From: Leucobacter sp. CX169
Lineage (GTDB): Bacteria > Actinomycetota > Actinomycetes > Actinomycetales > Microbacteriaceae
Direction of reading: 5' to 3'
NCBI RefSeq assembly: GCF_017161405.1
Contig: NZ_CP071051.1
Span: 868,001 to 932,000, forward strand
Length of the DNA stretch: 64,000 nucleotides
The notes beneath the pieces were generated by a model. It searched no databases. It was not told the DNA's origin and saw nothing but the letters and a program-made list of their open reading frames with translations. The translations under genes and the position numbers were made by a program. This document shows positions 42,519 through 49,954 of this stretch, one piece after another. Numbering within the stretch: the stretch's first letter is position 1; each line of letters opens with the position of its first letter.

Positions 42519-42577
42519 TCGAGTTTGCGCAATGTGCTGCTTCAACTCAATCGAAGCAGCACATTGCGCAAGCTCGA
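42519..42577. repeat. 25-bp inverted repeat hairpin between convergent genes
   Basis: Arms 42519-42543 and 42553-42577 are complementary over 25 bases with a single T/G pair (a G-U wobble in one RNA strand) and a 9-base loop. Core arm TTGCGCAATGTGCTGCTTC. It has no T-tract. It lies in the 254-base convergent gap between the decarboxylase and the enoyl-CoA hydratase genes; nothing else is seen in that gap. Could be a bidirectional terminator, a REP-like element or a double-stranded RNA structure. Confidence 0.9.
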
Positions 42578-42637
42578 GCGAAGATCTGGCGCGCAGGGCA
42601 GCGAAAATGACGCCCTGGCCCCGTTGAGTCAGGCGCC

Positions 42638-43471
42638 TTAGCGCCCCGGGAACTCCGGGCGGCGCTTCTCGACGAACGCGGCGGTGCCCTCGGCCATGTC
42701 GGCCGTATCGAAGCAGGCCGCGAACGCGGCGCGCTCCACCTCGAGGCCCGCGTCGATCGACAGCGAGCCGGCCTCGCGCAGCACGCGCTTTGCGGCGGCG
42801 ACCGCGACGGGGGACTGGCCGGCCGAGAGGTCGATCATCTCGTGGGCCGCTTCGATCAGCTTGCCGTGGTCGGGCAGGATCCGCGAGACGAGGCCGAGCT
42901 GAGCAGCCTCGGCGGCATCGATCCTGCGACCGGTGAGGATCAGCTCGCGCGCCGCGGCCGCGCCAACGTAGCGGGGCAGGCGGACGCTGCCGCCGAAGCC
43001 GGGGATGAGGCCGAGCGCGACCTCGGGCTGGCCGAAGCTCGCGTTCTCGGAGGCGAGGATGACGTCGCAGGCCATGGCGAGCTCGCAGCCGCCGCCGAGC
43101 GCGAAGCCGTTGACCGCCGCGATCACGAGGACGGGCAGGGTCTCGAGCCAGGTCGTGAGCTCCTGCGCCTCGGCGGCATAGGCCGCGGCGGCCGTCGGGT
43201 CCATGCCGTTCATCTGGGCGATGTCGCCGCCGGCGACGAACGACCTCGGGCCCGCGCCGGTGATGATGACGCCGCGCACCGGCCACTCGGTGCCGGTCAG
43301 CGACTCGCGCACCAGCCCGACGACCGCCCGCATCTCGTCGATGACCTGCGGCGAGAGGGCGTTCAGCGCCTTCGGCCGGTTGACGCGGATGGTGAGCGTC
43401 GTGCCGTCGAGCTGCAGCTCGATCGTCTCCGGGTCGAGCTGCGAGAGCTGGTTGACGAACGACGCGGCCAT
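42638..43471 (-). CDS. Enoyl-CoA hydratase/isomerase (crotonase family)
   Basis: A 277-residue crotonase. IRVNRPKALNALSPQVIDEM; oxyanion segment SFVAGGDIAQM; AAVNGFALGGGCELAMACD with catalytic Glu; FGQPEVALGLIPGFGGSVRL with the second Glu; and the C-terminal FVEKRRPEFPG. Normal length. Fatty-acid beta-oxidation or a related acyl-CoA step. The start ATG 43471 excludes the long upstream open frame. It closely follows a small membrane-protein gene (stop 5 bases before its start), and fadD lies divergently upstream. Confidence 0.92.
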   Translation of the reverse strand: MAASFVNQLSQLDPETIELQLDGTTLTIRVNRPKALNALSPQVIDEMRAVVGLVRESLTGTEWPVRGVIITGAGPRSFVAGGDIAQMNGMDPTAAAAYAAEAQELTTWLETLPVLVIAAVNGFALGGGCELAMACDVILASENASFGQPEVALGLIPGFGGSVRLPRYVGAAAARELILTGRRIDAAEAAQLGLVSRILPDHGKLIEAAHEMIDLSAGQSPVAVAAAKRVLREAGSLSIDAGLEVERAAFAACFDTADMAEGTAAFVEKRRPEFPGR

Positions 43472-43476
43472 GAGGG

Positions 43477-43701
43477 TTACTTCTTCTCGAAGAGGTTGCC
43501 GATCAGGGTCGAGCTGATGAGCACGAACGCGAGCAGCACGAGCATGACAATCGAGATCGCGACCGCGTCGACGGGCTGGCCGGCGGAGGAGAACTCGTTG
43601 ACGTGCTCGACGGCGCCCTCGCTTGCGAAGGCAGGCGCGGCCGCGAACAGTGACGCGACAACCGCGGTGAAAGCGACGGCGAGGCGAGTGCGGGTCTTCA
43701 C
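43477..43701 (-). CDS. Small membrane protein with signal peptide
   Basis: A 74-residue protein: cleavable signal (AVVASLFAAAPAFASEG, likely cut after AFA), a short extracellular segment, one C-terminal TM (VAISIVMLVLLAFVLISST) and a basic end FEKK. AAGGAG precedes the ATG. Placed just ahead of the enoyl-CoA hydratase on the same strand, so probably co-transcribed. No family recognised. Confidence 0.75.
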   Translation of the reverse strand: MKTRTRLAVAFTAVVASLFAAAPAFASEGAVEHVNEFSSAGQPVDAVAISIVMLVLLAFVLISSTLIGNLFEKK

Positions 43702-43821
43702 GAGGGATCTCCTTGGGTTCAGGGGCGCGGCCGATAGTCATGGGTGCCGCGCCCTCCCATCTTATCTGGAGTGTGATGCCGCGCAGCGCCCGAAATTCCG
43801 CGACCCGGGTAAAGTTGGCCT

Positions 43822-45582
43822 GTGATTGCTGACACCCCCCTCCCCGACGCTTCGTCCCCTTGGTTTGCCAGCTATGCCCCGGACGTGCCACACACGCTCG
43901 GCGAGCTGCCCGGATCCCTCACCGAGCTGATGGACCGCTCAATCGCCGAGTTCCCCTCGGCCGTCGCGCTCGAGTTCTTCGGGGCCGAGACGACCTACAA
44001 GAAGCTCGGCGAGCAGATCGACCGCGTGGCCGAGTCGCTGCGGAAGCTCGGCGTACAGCATGGCGACCCGGTCGCGATCGTGCTGCCGAACTGCCCGCAG
44101 CACATCGTGGCGTTTTACGCGATCCTGCGCCTCGGCGCGATCGTCGTGGAGCATAACCCGCTGTACACGCCGCGCGAGCTGCGGCACCAGTTTGAGGATC
44201 ACGGCGCCCGCGTCGTGCTCGCATGGGACGCCGTCGTCCCCTCTATTCAGGACTTCCCGGCCGACGTGTTGCCCGCCGAGATCGTCGCCGTCGACATCAC
44301 GAAGGGCATGCCGCGCGCGATGCGCCTCGCGCTGACCCTCCCGGTCCCATCCATTCGCACCAAGCGGGCGCAGCTCACGAAGCCGGCGAAGGGGGTGCGC
44401 AGCTTCGCCGAGCTCGTGAAGGGCCGCCCGATCAGCGATCGCGTGCCGAAGCCCGAACAGGGCGACGTCGCGGTGATCCAATACACGAGCGGCACGACGG
44501 GCTCACCCAAGGGCGCAATGCTCAGCCACCGAAACATGCTGTCGAATGCCGCGATGGCGCAGGCCTGGACCCCGACGGTCACGCGCGGCGAGGGCTGCGT
44601 CGTCTACGCGGTGCTGCCGATGTTCCACGCCTACGGGCTGACGCTCTGCCTCACCTACGCGATGAGCATGGGCGCGCGCCTCGTGCTCTTCCCGAAGTTC
44701 GACCCCGACCTCGTCCTCAAGGTCATCAAGAAGCGCCCGGCGAGCGTGCTGCCCGCGGTGCCGCCGATCTACCAGCGCCTCATGAACGCCGCCGACGAGG
44801 CGGGCGTGAGCCTTCAGGGCATCCAGATCGCCGTTTCGGGAGCCATGCCGCTCGACACCGCGCTCGTCACGCCGTGGGAGGAGCGCACCCGGGGCGTGCT
44901 CGTCGAGGGCTACGGCCTGAGCGAGTGCTCGCCCGTGTTGATGGTCAACCCGGTGTCCGATGGGCGCAGGATCGGTGCCGTGGGCATCCCGCTGCCCGAC
45001 ACGGACGTGAAGATCGTCGATCCGGATCACCCCGCCACCGAGGTTCCGCTCGGTCAGCCCGGAGAGCTCGTCGTCCGCGGGCCCCAGGTGTTCTCGGGGT
45101 ACTGGCGAAAGCCGGACGAGACCGCTCAGGTGTTGCAGGACGGTTGGTTCCGCACCGGCGACATCGTGACGATGAGTGAGGACGGCTATGTGTCAATTGT
45201 CGACCGCATCAAGGAGCTCATTATCACGGGCGGCTTTAACGTCTCGCCCTCTGAGGTCGAGGAGGCGATGCGCGCGCTCGACGGCGTCGAGGACGCGGCC
45301 GCGGTCGGCGAGGTCAGCGTGCGCAACGGCGAGGACGTCGTCGTCGCGGTCGTGATGAAGCCCGGCGCGCAGTTCGACCCCGAGGCGATGCGCGCCCAGC
45401 TGCGCGACACCCTGACGGCGTACAAGGTGCCGCGTCGCATCGTGAAGGTCGACGCGTTGCCGAAGTCGATGATCGGCAAGGTGCTGCGCCGCGAGGTCAA
45501 GGCGCTCTTGTTCGGGCAGGATCCTGCCGCCGGGGCCGCCGCCACAGCGGGCGAGGCGTCCGCGGAAGGCGACGCCCGATGA
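43822..45582 (+). CDS. Long-chain fatty-acid--CoA ligase (FadD-like)
   Basis: A 586-residue ANL-superfamily adenylating enzyme. AMP-binding P-loop IQYTSGTTGSPKGAMLSH, VEGYGLSECSPVLMVNP, FRTGDIVTMSEDGY, and the late KELIITGGFNVSPSEVE and catalytic Lys in PKSMIGKVLRREV. It activates fatty acids with ATP and CoA. GTG start with TAAAGT ending six bases upstream, a likely leaderless mRNA. Operon with the DUF885 and YchJ genes, each overlapping by four bases. Confidence 0.93.
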   Translation: MIADTPLPDASSPWFASYAPDVPHTLGELPGSLTELMDRSIAEFPSAVALEFFGAETTYKKLGEQIDRVAESLRKLGVQHGDPVAIVLPNCPQHIVAFYAILRLGAIVVEHNPLYTPRELRHQFEDHGARVVLAWDAVVPSIQDFPADVLPAEIVAVDITKGMPRAMRLALTLPVPSIRTKRAQLTKPAKGVRSFAELVKGRPISDRVPKPEQGDVAVIQYTSGTTGSPKGAMLSHRNMLSNAAMAQAWTPTVTRGEGCVVYAVLPMFHAYGLTLCLTYAMSMGARLVLFPKFDPDLVLKVIKKRPASVLPAVPPIYQRLMNAADEAGVSLQGIQIAVSGAMPLDTALVTPWEERTRGVLVEGYGLSECSPVLMVNPVSDGRRIGAVGIPLPDTDVKIVDPDHPATEVPLGQPGELVVRGPQVFSGYWRKPDETAQVLQDGWFRTGDIVTMSEDGYVSIVDRIKELIITGGFNVSPSEVEEAMRALDGVEDAAAVGEVSVRNGEDVVVAVVMKPGAQFDPEAMRAQLRDTLTAYKVPRRIVKVDALPKSMIGKVLRREVKALLFGQDPAAGAAATAGEASAEGDAR

Positions 45583-47270
45583 GCGAGCGCACGCCTACCC
45601 CGATCGACCAGATCGCGGAGGCGTGGGTCGACACCCTCGTCGCGCACGAGCCCACGATCGGCACGATGATCGGTCGAAACGAGGCGAACGGCAAGCTCGC
45701 CGATCTCTCGCCCGCGGGCGCCGAGGCATACGCCGCCGACGCTCGGGCGACCCTGGCCGAGCTTTCGGCGGCGGTGCCCGTCGACGCCGTCGATGCGGTG
45801 ACCCAGGCCGACCTTGGGGCCGAGCTGCGCCTTTCGCTCGCCGAGCACGAGGCGGGCGAGCACCTGCGAAACCTCAACGTGATCGCGTCGCCCGTGCAGG
45901 ACATCCGCGACTCCTTCGACCTCATGCCGCTCGAGGGCGCGGACGACTGGGAGGCCGTTGCCGAGCGCCTGCGAGCCGTCCCGGCCGCGCTATCGGGGCA
46001 CCGCGAGTCGCTCGCGCTCGGCGCCGCGCGGGGGAGGGCCCCCGCCATCCGCCAGGTGCGCGAGGTCGCCGAGCAGGCCGGGCGAAACGCCGGGACGGGC
46101 GCTGCCGCCGGGCACTTCACCAGCTTTGTCGCCGGGGCGAATGCAGCGACGCTGTCGCCCGCGCTCCGCGCCGAGCTCGAGGCCGCGGCCGGTGGGGCCA
46201 GCGCCGCGTACGGCGAGTTTGCCGAGTTCCTGACCCGGGAAGTCGCGCCGCACGCCCCCGAGGCCGACGCGTTCGGGCGCGAGCGGTACGCGCTCGCCTC
46301 CGAGGGCTTCCTCGGCCTCGCCGTCGACCTGGACGAGACCTACGAGTGGGGCATCGAGGAGCTCGCCCGCATGGTCTCCGAGCAGGAACGCATCGCGCGC
46401 GAGATCCTGCCCGGCGCAAGCGTCGCCGAGGCGATCGCGTTCCTCGACCAGGATCCTGCGAGGAAACTGCACGGAACCGACGCGCTGCAGCGGTGGATGC
46501 AGGAGACGAGCGACCGCGCGGTTGCCGAGCTTGGCGCGGCTCACTTCGATATTCCCGCCGAGATCCGGACGCTGGAGTGCCTGATCGCGCCGACTCAAGA
46601 GGGCGGGATCTACTACACGGGCCCGACGGACGACTTCTCACGGCCCGGCCGCATGTGGTGGTCGGTGCCCGAGGGCGACACCGAGTTTGCCACGTGGCGC
46701 GAGCTCACCACCGTCTTCCACGAGGGGGTGCCCGGGCATCACCTGCAGATCGGGCAGGCCGTCGTGAACCGCGGCAGCCTGAACGAGTGGCGGCGCCAGC
46801 TCGCCGGCACCTCGGGTCACGCCGAGGGCTGGGCGCTGTACGCCGAGCGCCTGATGGAGCAGCTCGGCTATCTCGACGACCCGGCGGATCGCCTCGGGAT
46901 GCTCGACGGGCAGCGCCTGCGCGCGGCGCGCGTGGTGCTCGACATCGGCGTGCACCTCGGCAAGCAGCGGCCCTACGGCGGAGGCGTGTGGGACGGCGAC
47001 TACGCCTTCGAGTTCCTGCGTGACAACGTCTCGATGAGTGACGCCTCGGTGCGCTTCGAGGTGCTGCGCTACCTCGGCTGGGCCGGGCAGGCACCCTCCT
47101 ACAAAGTCGGGCAGCGGGTCTGGGAAGACCTGCGCGACGAGTCTGAGGCGCGGGCGGCTGCTTCCGGGGCCACCTTCGACCTGCGCGCGTTCCACAGCCG
47201 CGCCCTCGGAATCGGCGGCGTGCGGCTCGACACCCTGCAGCGGGTGCTGCGCGGGGAGCTCGGGGCGTGA
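45579..47270 (+). CDS. DUF885 protein, putative zinc metallopeptidase
   Basis: A 563-residue DUF885 protein. The signature VFHEGVPGHHLQIGQAV contains HExxPGHH, resembling the zinc site of M32-like/gluzincin peptidases, with a downstream EGWALYAERLM giving a third ligand Glu. Few DUF885 members have been studied; some act as peptidases. No signal peptide. ATGA overlap with fadD and GTGA overlap with the YchJ gene show translational coupling. Confidence 0.9.
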   Translation: MSERTPTPIDQIAEAWVDTLVAHEPTIGTMIGRNEANGKLADLSPAGAEAYAADARATLAELSAAVPVDAVDAVTQADLGAELRLSLAEHEAGEHLRNLNVIASPVQDIRDSFDLMPLEGADDWEAVAERLRAVPAALSGHRESLALGAARGRAPAIRQVREVAEQAGRNAGTGAAAGHFTSFVAGANAATLSPALRAELEAAAGGASAAYGEFAEFLTREVAPHAPEADAFGRERYALASEGFLGLAVDLDETYEWGIEELARMVSEQERIAREILPGASVAEAIAFLDQDPARKLHGTDALQRWMQETSDRAVAELGAAHFDIPAEIRTLECLIAPTQEGGIYYTGPTDDFSRPGRMWWSVPEGDTEFATWRELTTVFHEGVPGHHLQIGQAVVNRGSLNEWRRQLAGTSGHAEGWALYAERLMEQLGYLDDPADRLGMLDGQRLRAARVVLDIGVHLGKQRPYGGGVWDGDYAFEFLRDNVSMSDASVRFEVLRYLGWAGQAPSYKVGQRVWEDLRDESEARAAASGATFDLRAFHSRALGIGGVRLDTLQRVLRGELGA

Positions 47271-47692
47271 CAGGTTTGGCGGCCGGTTTCGCCGTCGTGG
47301 CTGCCAGCGACCCCTGCCCGTGCGGGCGGGGCGAGCGCTTCGGCTCGTGCTGCGGGGCGATGCACGCGGGCGCGGAGGCACCGACGGCCGAGCGGCTCAT
47401 GCGGGCGCGCTACAGTGCATTCGTGGTGGGCGACGCCGACTTCCTGCTGGCGTCGTGGCACCCGGGCACCCGGCCCGACGCGTCCGAGTTCGAGCTCGAA
47501 GCCGACACGAAGTGGCTGCGGCTGCTCGTCGAGGCGACCGAGCTCGGCGGCCCGTTCGATCAGACCGGGACGGTGACGTTCGCGGCGATCGGGCGCACGT
47601 CCGAGGGGCGCTTCGAACAGCGCGAGCACAGCCGCTTCCTGCGCGGCGGAAGCACCGGGTGGCAGTACGTCGACGGGGACTCGATGGACTAG
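47267..47692 (+). CDS. YchJ/UPF0225 family protein with SEC-C motif
   Basis: A 141-residue protein. The N-terminal SEC-C zinc motif is SDPCPCGRGERFGSCCGAMH; then TAERLMRARYSAFVVGDADF and LASWHPGTRP, the UPF0225 pattern with a SnoaL/NTF2-like fold. Function unknown. The start GTG at 47267 overlaps the DUF885 stop. Last gene of the fadD operon; its end overlaps the convergent small acidic gene by four bases. Confidence 0.9.
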   Translation: MTGLAAGFAVVAASDPCPCGRGERFGSCCGAMHAGAEAPTAERLMRARYSAFVVGDADFLLASWHPGTRPDASEFELEADTKWLRLLVEATELGGPFDQTGTVTFAAIGRTSEGRFEQREHSRFLRGGSTGWQYVDGDSMD

Positions 47693-47904
47693 GGAGTCTC
47701 GCTCCCGCGGTGCCGGGTGCCCAGGCGGCCGTCCACCTCGTCGGCGAAGTCGGTCTCGCGTGCCGTCGCGGGGGACTCGTCCTGCCACAGCTCCTCGAGA
47801 TCCGCCCGGAGCTCCTGCTCCTTTTTGGGCTTCTCGTACTCCAGCTCGGTTGAATCGCCGCTCTGGGCCTCGGCGCTTCTCACGCTGTCCTCTGCTCGGT
47901 TCAT
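47689..47904 (-). CDS. Small acidic protein of unknown function
   Basis: A 71-residue, highly charged protein (many Glu/Asp) without cysteines or hydrophobic segments. The core LEYEKPKKEQELRADLEELW looks like a charged helix. A TAGGCT box ends six bases before the ATG, matching the leaderless pattern of other genes here and supporting that it is real. No homology recognised; it is likely disordered. Confidence 0.6.
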   Translation of the reverse strand: MNRAEDSVRSAEAQSGDSTELEYEKPKKEQELRADLEELWQDESPATARETDFADEVDGRLGTRHRGSETP

Positions 47905-47953
47905 GTCTCGAGCCTAGGGAGCAGGGGAGGCCCGGGCAAGGGGCGGTACAGCA

Positions 47954-47985
47954 AAGCGCCGACCCGAACAATCGGATCGGCGCTT
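47954..47985 (-). terminator. Terminator of the DEAD-box helicase gene
   Basis: AAGCGCCGA/TCGGCGCTT stem extended by CCG/CGG across a mismatch, loop of six, 28 bases after the helicase stop on the minus strand and followed by TTT. Confidence 0.65.
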
Positions 47986-48012
47986 GCCTGTTTCTGCTGG
48001 AGCTAGTGTGCG

Positions 48013-49605
48013 CTACACCGTACGGCGACGACGCTGCACGACAACCGGAGCACCGGCGCCCGCTGACGAGCCGCGCGAGGCGCCGCCACGGGGGGCCGCC
48101 GAGCGACCCGAACCCGAGCCTGCGCCCTGGCCCGAGCGGCCTGCGCCCGAACCCTGGCCCTGGCCCTGGCCCGAACGGCCGGATCCTGCGCCCTGGCCAC
48201 CGCGACCGGCACCCTGGCCACCGCGACCGGTGCCCTGGCCGCCGCGGCCCGAGCCGGAACGGCCCGATCCTGCGCGGCCCTGGCCCTCGCCACGGCCACC
48301 CTCGACGTGACCGCGTGCGCGCTTGCGCTGCGCGTTCTTGCCGGTCGACTGGCCCTGGCCAGCGGAACGGCCACCGTTTGCCGCGGCGAATGCCTCGTCA
48401 CGCAGGCGCTCGGTGACGGCGGGGTCAACCTTGTCGGCGACCTCTCCGACGAGGCTCGTGACCGACGCCGATCCGGCGTTCACCGACTCGGGGGTGACAT
48501 TGATCTTCGCGGCGCGGAGGAGCTGCTTGAGTTCGCCGCGCTGCTCGGGCAGGCAGATGGTGACGACGTCACCCTCGGCGCCGGCACGGGCGGTGCGGCC
48601 CGAGCGGTGCAGGTACGCCTTGTGCTCTGCGGGCGGATCAACGTGGACGACGAGCTCGATGCCGTCGACGTGCACGCCACGGGCGGCGACGTCGGTGGCG
48701 ACGAGGACCTTCGAGGAACCGTCCGAGAACGCGGCGAGGTTGCGATCGCGCGCGTTCTGCGAGAGGTTGCCGTGCAGGTCGACGGCGGGGATGCCGCGCG
48801 CCGTGAGGTGCTTCGCGAGCTTCTTCGCCTGGTGCTTCGTGCGGGTGAAGAGGATGCGACGGCCGGCACCCGAGGCGAGCGCCTCGATGACCTCGTTCTT
48901 GTCGTCCTTGCCCGAGACCGAGAAGACGTGGTGCGTCATCTGGGCGACGGGGGACTCGGCCGAGTCGACCGAGTGCATGATCGGGTTGGTCAGGTACTTC
49001 TTGACCAAGCGGTCGACGCCGTTATCGAGCGTCGCGCTGAAGAGCAGGCGCTGGCCGCGCTGCGGCGTCTTGTCCATGATGCGGGTGACGACGGGGAGAA
49101 AGCCCAGGTCGGCCATGTGGTCGGCCTCGTCGAGCACGGTGATCTCGACCGAGCCGAGGTCGACGATGCCCTGCTTCATGAGGTCGTCGAGGCGGCCGGG
49201 GGCGGCCACGACGATATCGACGCCGCGTGCGAGGGCGTCTTCCTGGCGCTTCTGCGAGACGCCGCCGAAGATGGTGGTCGTGCGGATGCCGACGGGCTCG
49301 CCGAGCATCTCGATGACGTTCGCGATCTGCGTGACGAGCTCGCGGGTCGGGGCGAGCACGAGGCCGCGGGGGCGACCCGGGCGGCGCTTCGCGCTGGCGT
49401 CACCGGCAAGGCGGGCGACGAGGGGGATCGCGAATGCGATGGTCTTGCCCGAGCCGGTGCGGCCGCGGCCGAGCACGTCACGGCCGGCGAGCGTGTCACC
49501 GAGGGTGTCGCGCTGGATGGGGAAAGCTTCGATCTTGCCTTCGGCGGCAAGAGCTTCAACGAGGGGGACAGGAACGCCAAGAGCGGCGAAAGTCGGGTTG
49601 GTCAC
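48013..49605 (-). CDS. DEAD-box RNA helicase with RGG-like tail
   Basis: A 530-residue DEAD-box protein. Motif Q FPIQ; I GRGRTGSGKT (46-55); Ia APTRELVTQ; II VLDEADHM; III FSATL; V DVAARGVHVDG; VI HRSGRTARAG. About residues 425-530 form a Gly/Arg/Gln/Ser-rich low-complexity tail with GRGGQGA-type heptads ending in RRRRTV, likely RNA-binding. GTG at 49605 has GAAAGG in front. A TATGCT box at 49801-49806 would give a leader of about 190 bases. Confidence 0.92.
   Translation of the reverse strand: MTNPTFAALGVPVPLVEALAAEGKIEAFPIQRDTLGDTLAGRDVLGRGRTGSGKTIAFAIPLVARLAGDASAKRRPGRPRGLVLAPTRELVTQIANVIEMLGEPVGIRTTTIFGGVSQKRQEDALARGVDIVVAAPGRLDDLMKQGIVDLGSVEITVLDEADHMADLGFLPVVTRIMDKTPQRGQRLLFSATLDNGVDRLVKKYLTNPIMHSVDSAESPVAQMTHHVFSVSGKDDKNEVIEALASGAGRRILFTRTKHQAKKLAKHLTARGIPAVDLHGNLSQNARDRNLAAFSDGSSKVLVATDVAARGVHVDGIELVVHVDPPAEHKAYLHRSGRTARAGAEGDVVTICLPEQRGELKQLLRAAKINVTPESVNAGSASVTSLVGEVADKVDPAVTERLRDEAFAAANGGRSAGQGQSTGKNAQRKRARGHVEGGRGEGQGRAGSGRSGSGRGGQGTGRGGQGAGRGGQGAGSGRSGQGQGQGSGAGRSGQGAGSGSGRSAAPRGGASRGSSAGAGAPVVVQRRRRTV
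48191..48253. repeat. Three 21-bp tandem repeats in the helicase tail
   Basis: Unit CCCTGGCCACCGCGACCGG plus two bases, two near-exact copies and one diverged, coding GRGGQGA/T heptads; further degenerate copies flank them (48110-48300). Confidence 0.8.
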
Positions 49606-49954
49606 GTAGACCTTTCGTGTGGTGGCACCGCGCATCACAGCGCAATCGTTGCGAGGGGCGGTACCGATGGGGCGAGAGCGCAGGATCGCGCAAACGTTCG
49701 CCGCGGATCGGGCCGACCGGCTGCAGTCACGCCCGAGAGCGGTGGCGTGCAGTGTGCGGTGTCAGCGACGTGGGCCAGCCAAAAGCGGACCCGTGAGGCC
49801 AGCATAGCGGCGCAGGCTGAGAATGGGCCGGTTTCTCTCAATTCCGGGCGCGGCTGGTAGGCGGTCGCGCGATGTCTGCGCCGTGTCGGTGGCTGCCGAT
49901 AGCCTCGAGCTGAGGCAGGGCCACCGCCCATTGCTCCATCAAGGAAGGGATCGC
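49606..49954. other. 349-base divergent intergenic region
   Basis: Holds the presumed long leader and TATGCT -10 of the helicase (minus strand) and the upstream region of the nuclease-helicase (plus strand; AAGGAAGGGA ribosome site at 49941-49950, possible TAGCCT -10 near 49899). I see no convincing ORF, RNA gene or known riboswitch. Confidence 0.5.

Noticed and set aside
42417-43286. Minus-strand ORF running through the hairpin and the enoyl-CoA hydratase
   Set aside because: Off-frame to the hydratase; the part in the gap simply translates the inverted repeat.
48110-48300. Possible CRISPR-like repeats
   Set aside because: Units are contiguous 21-bp in-frame codon repeats without spacers, inside the helicase tail.
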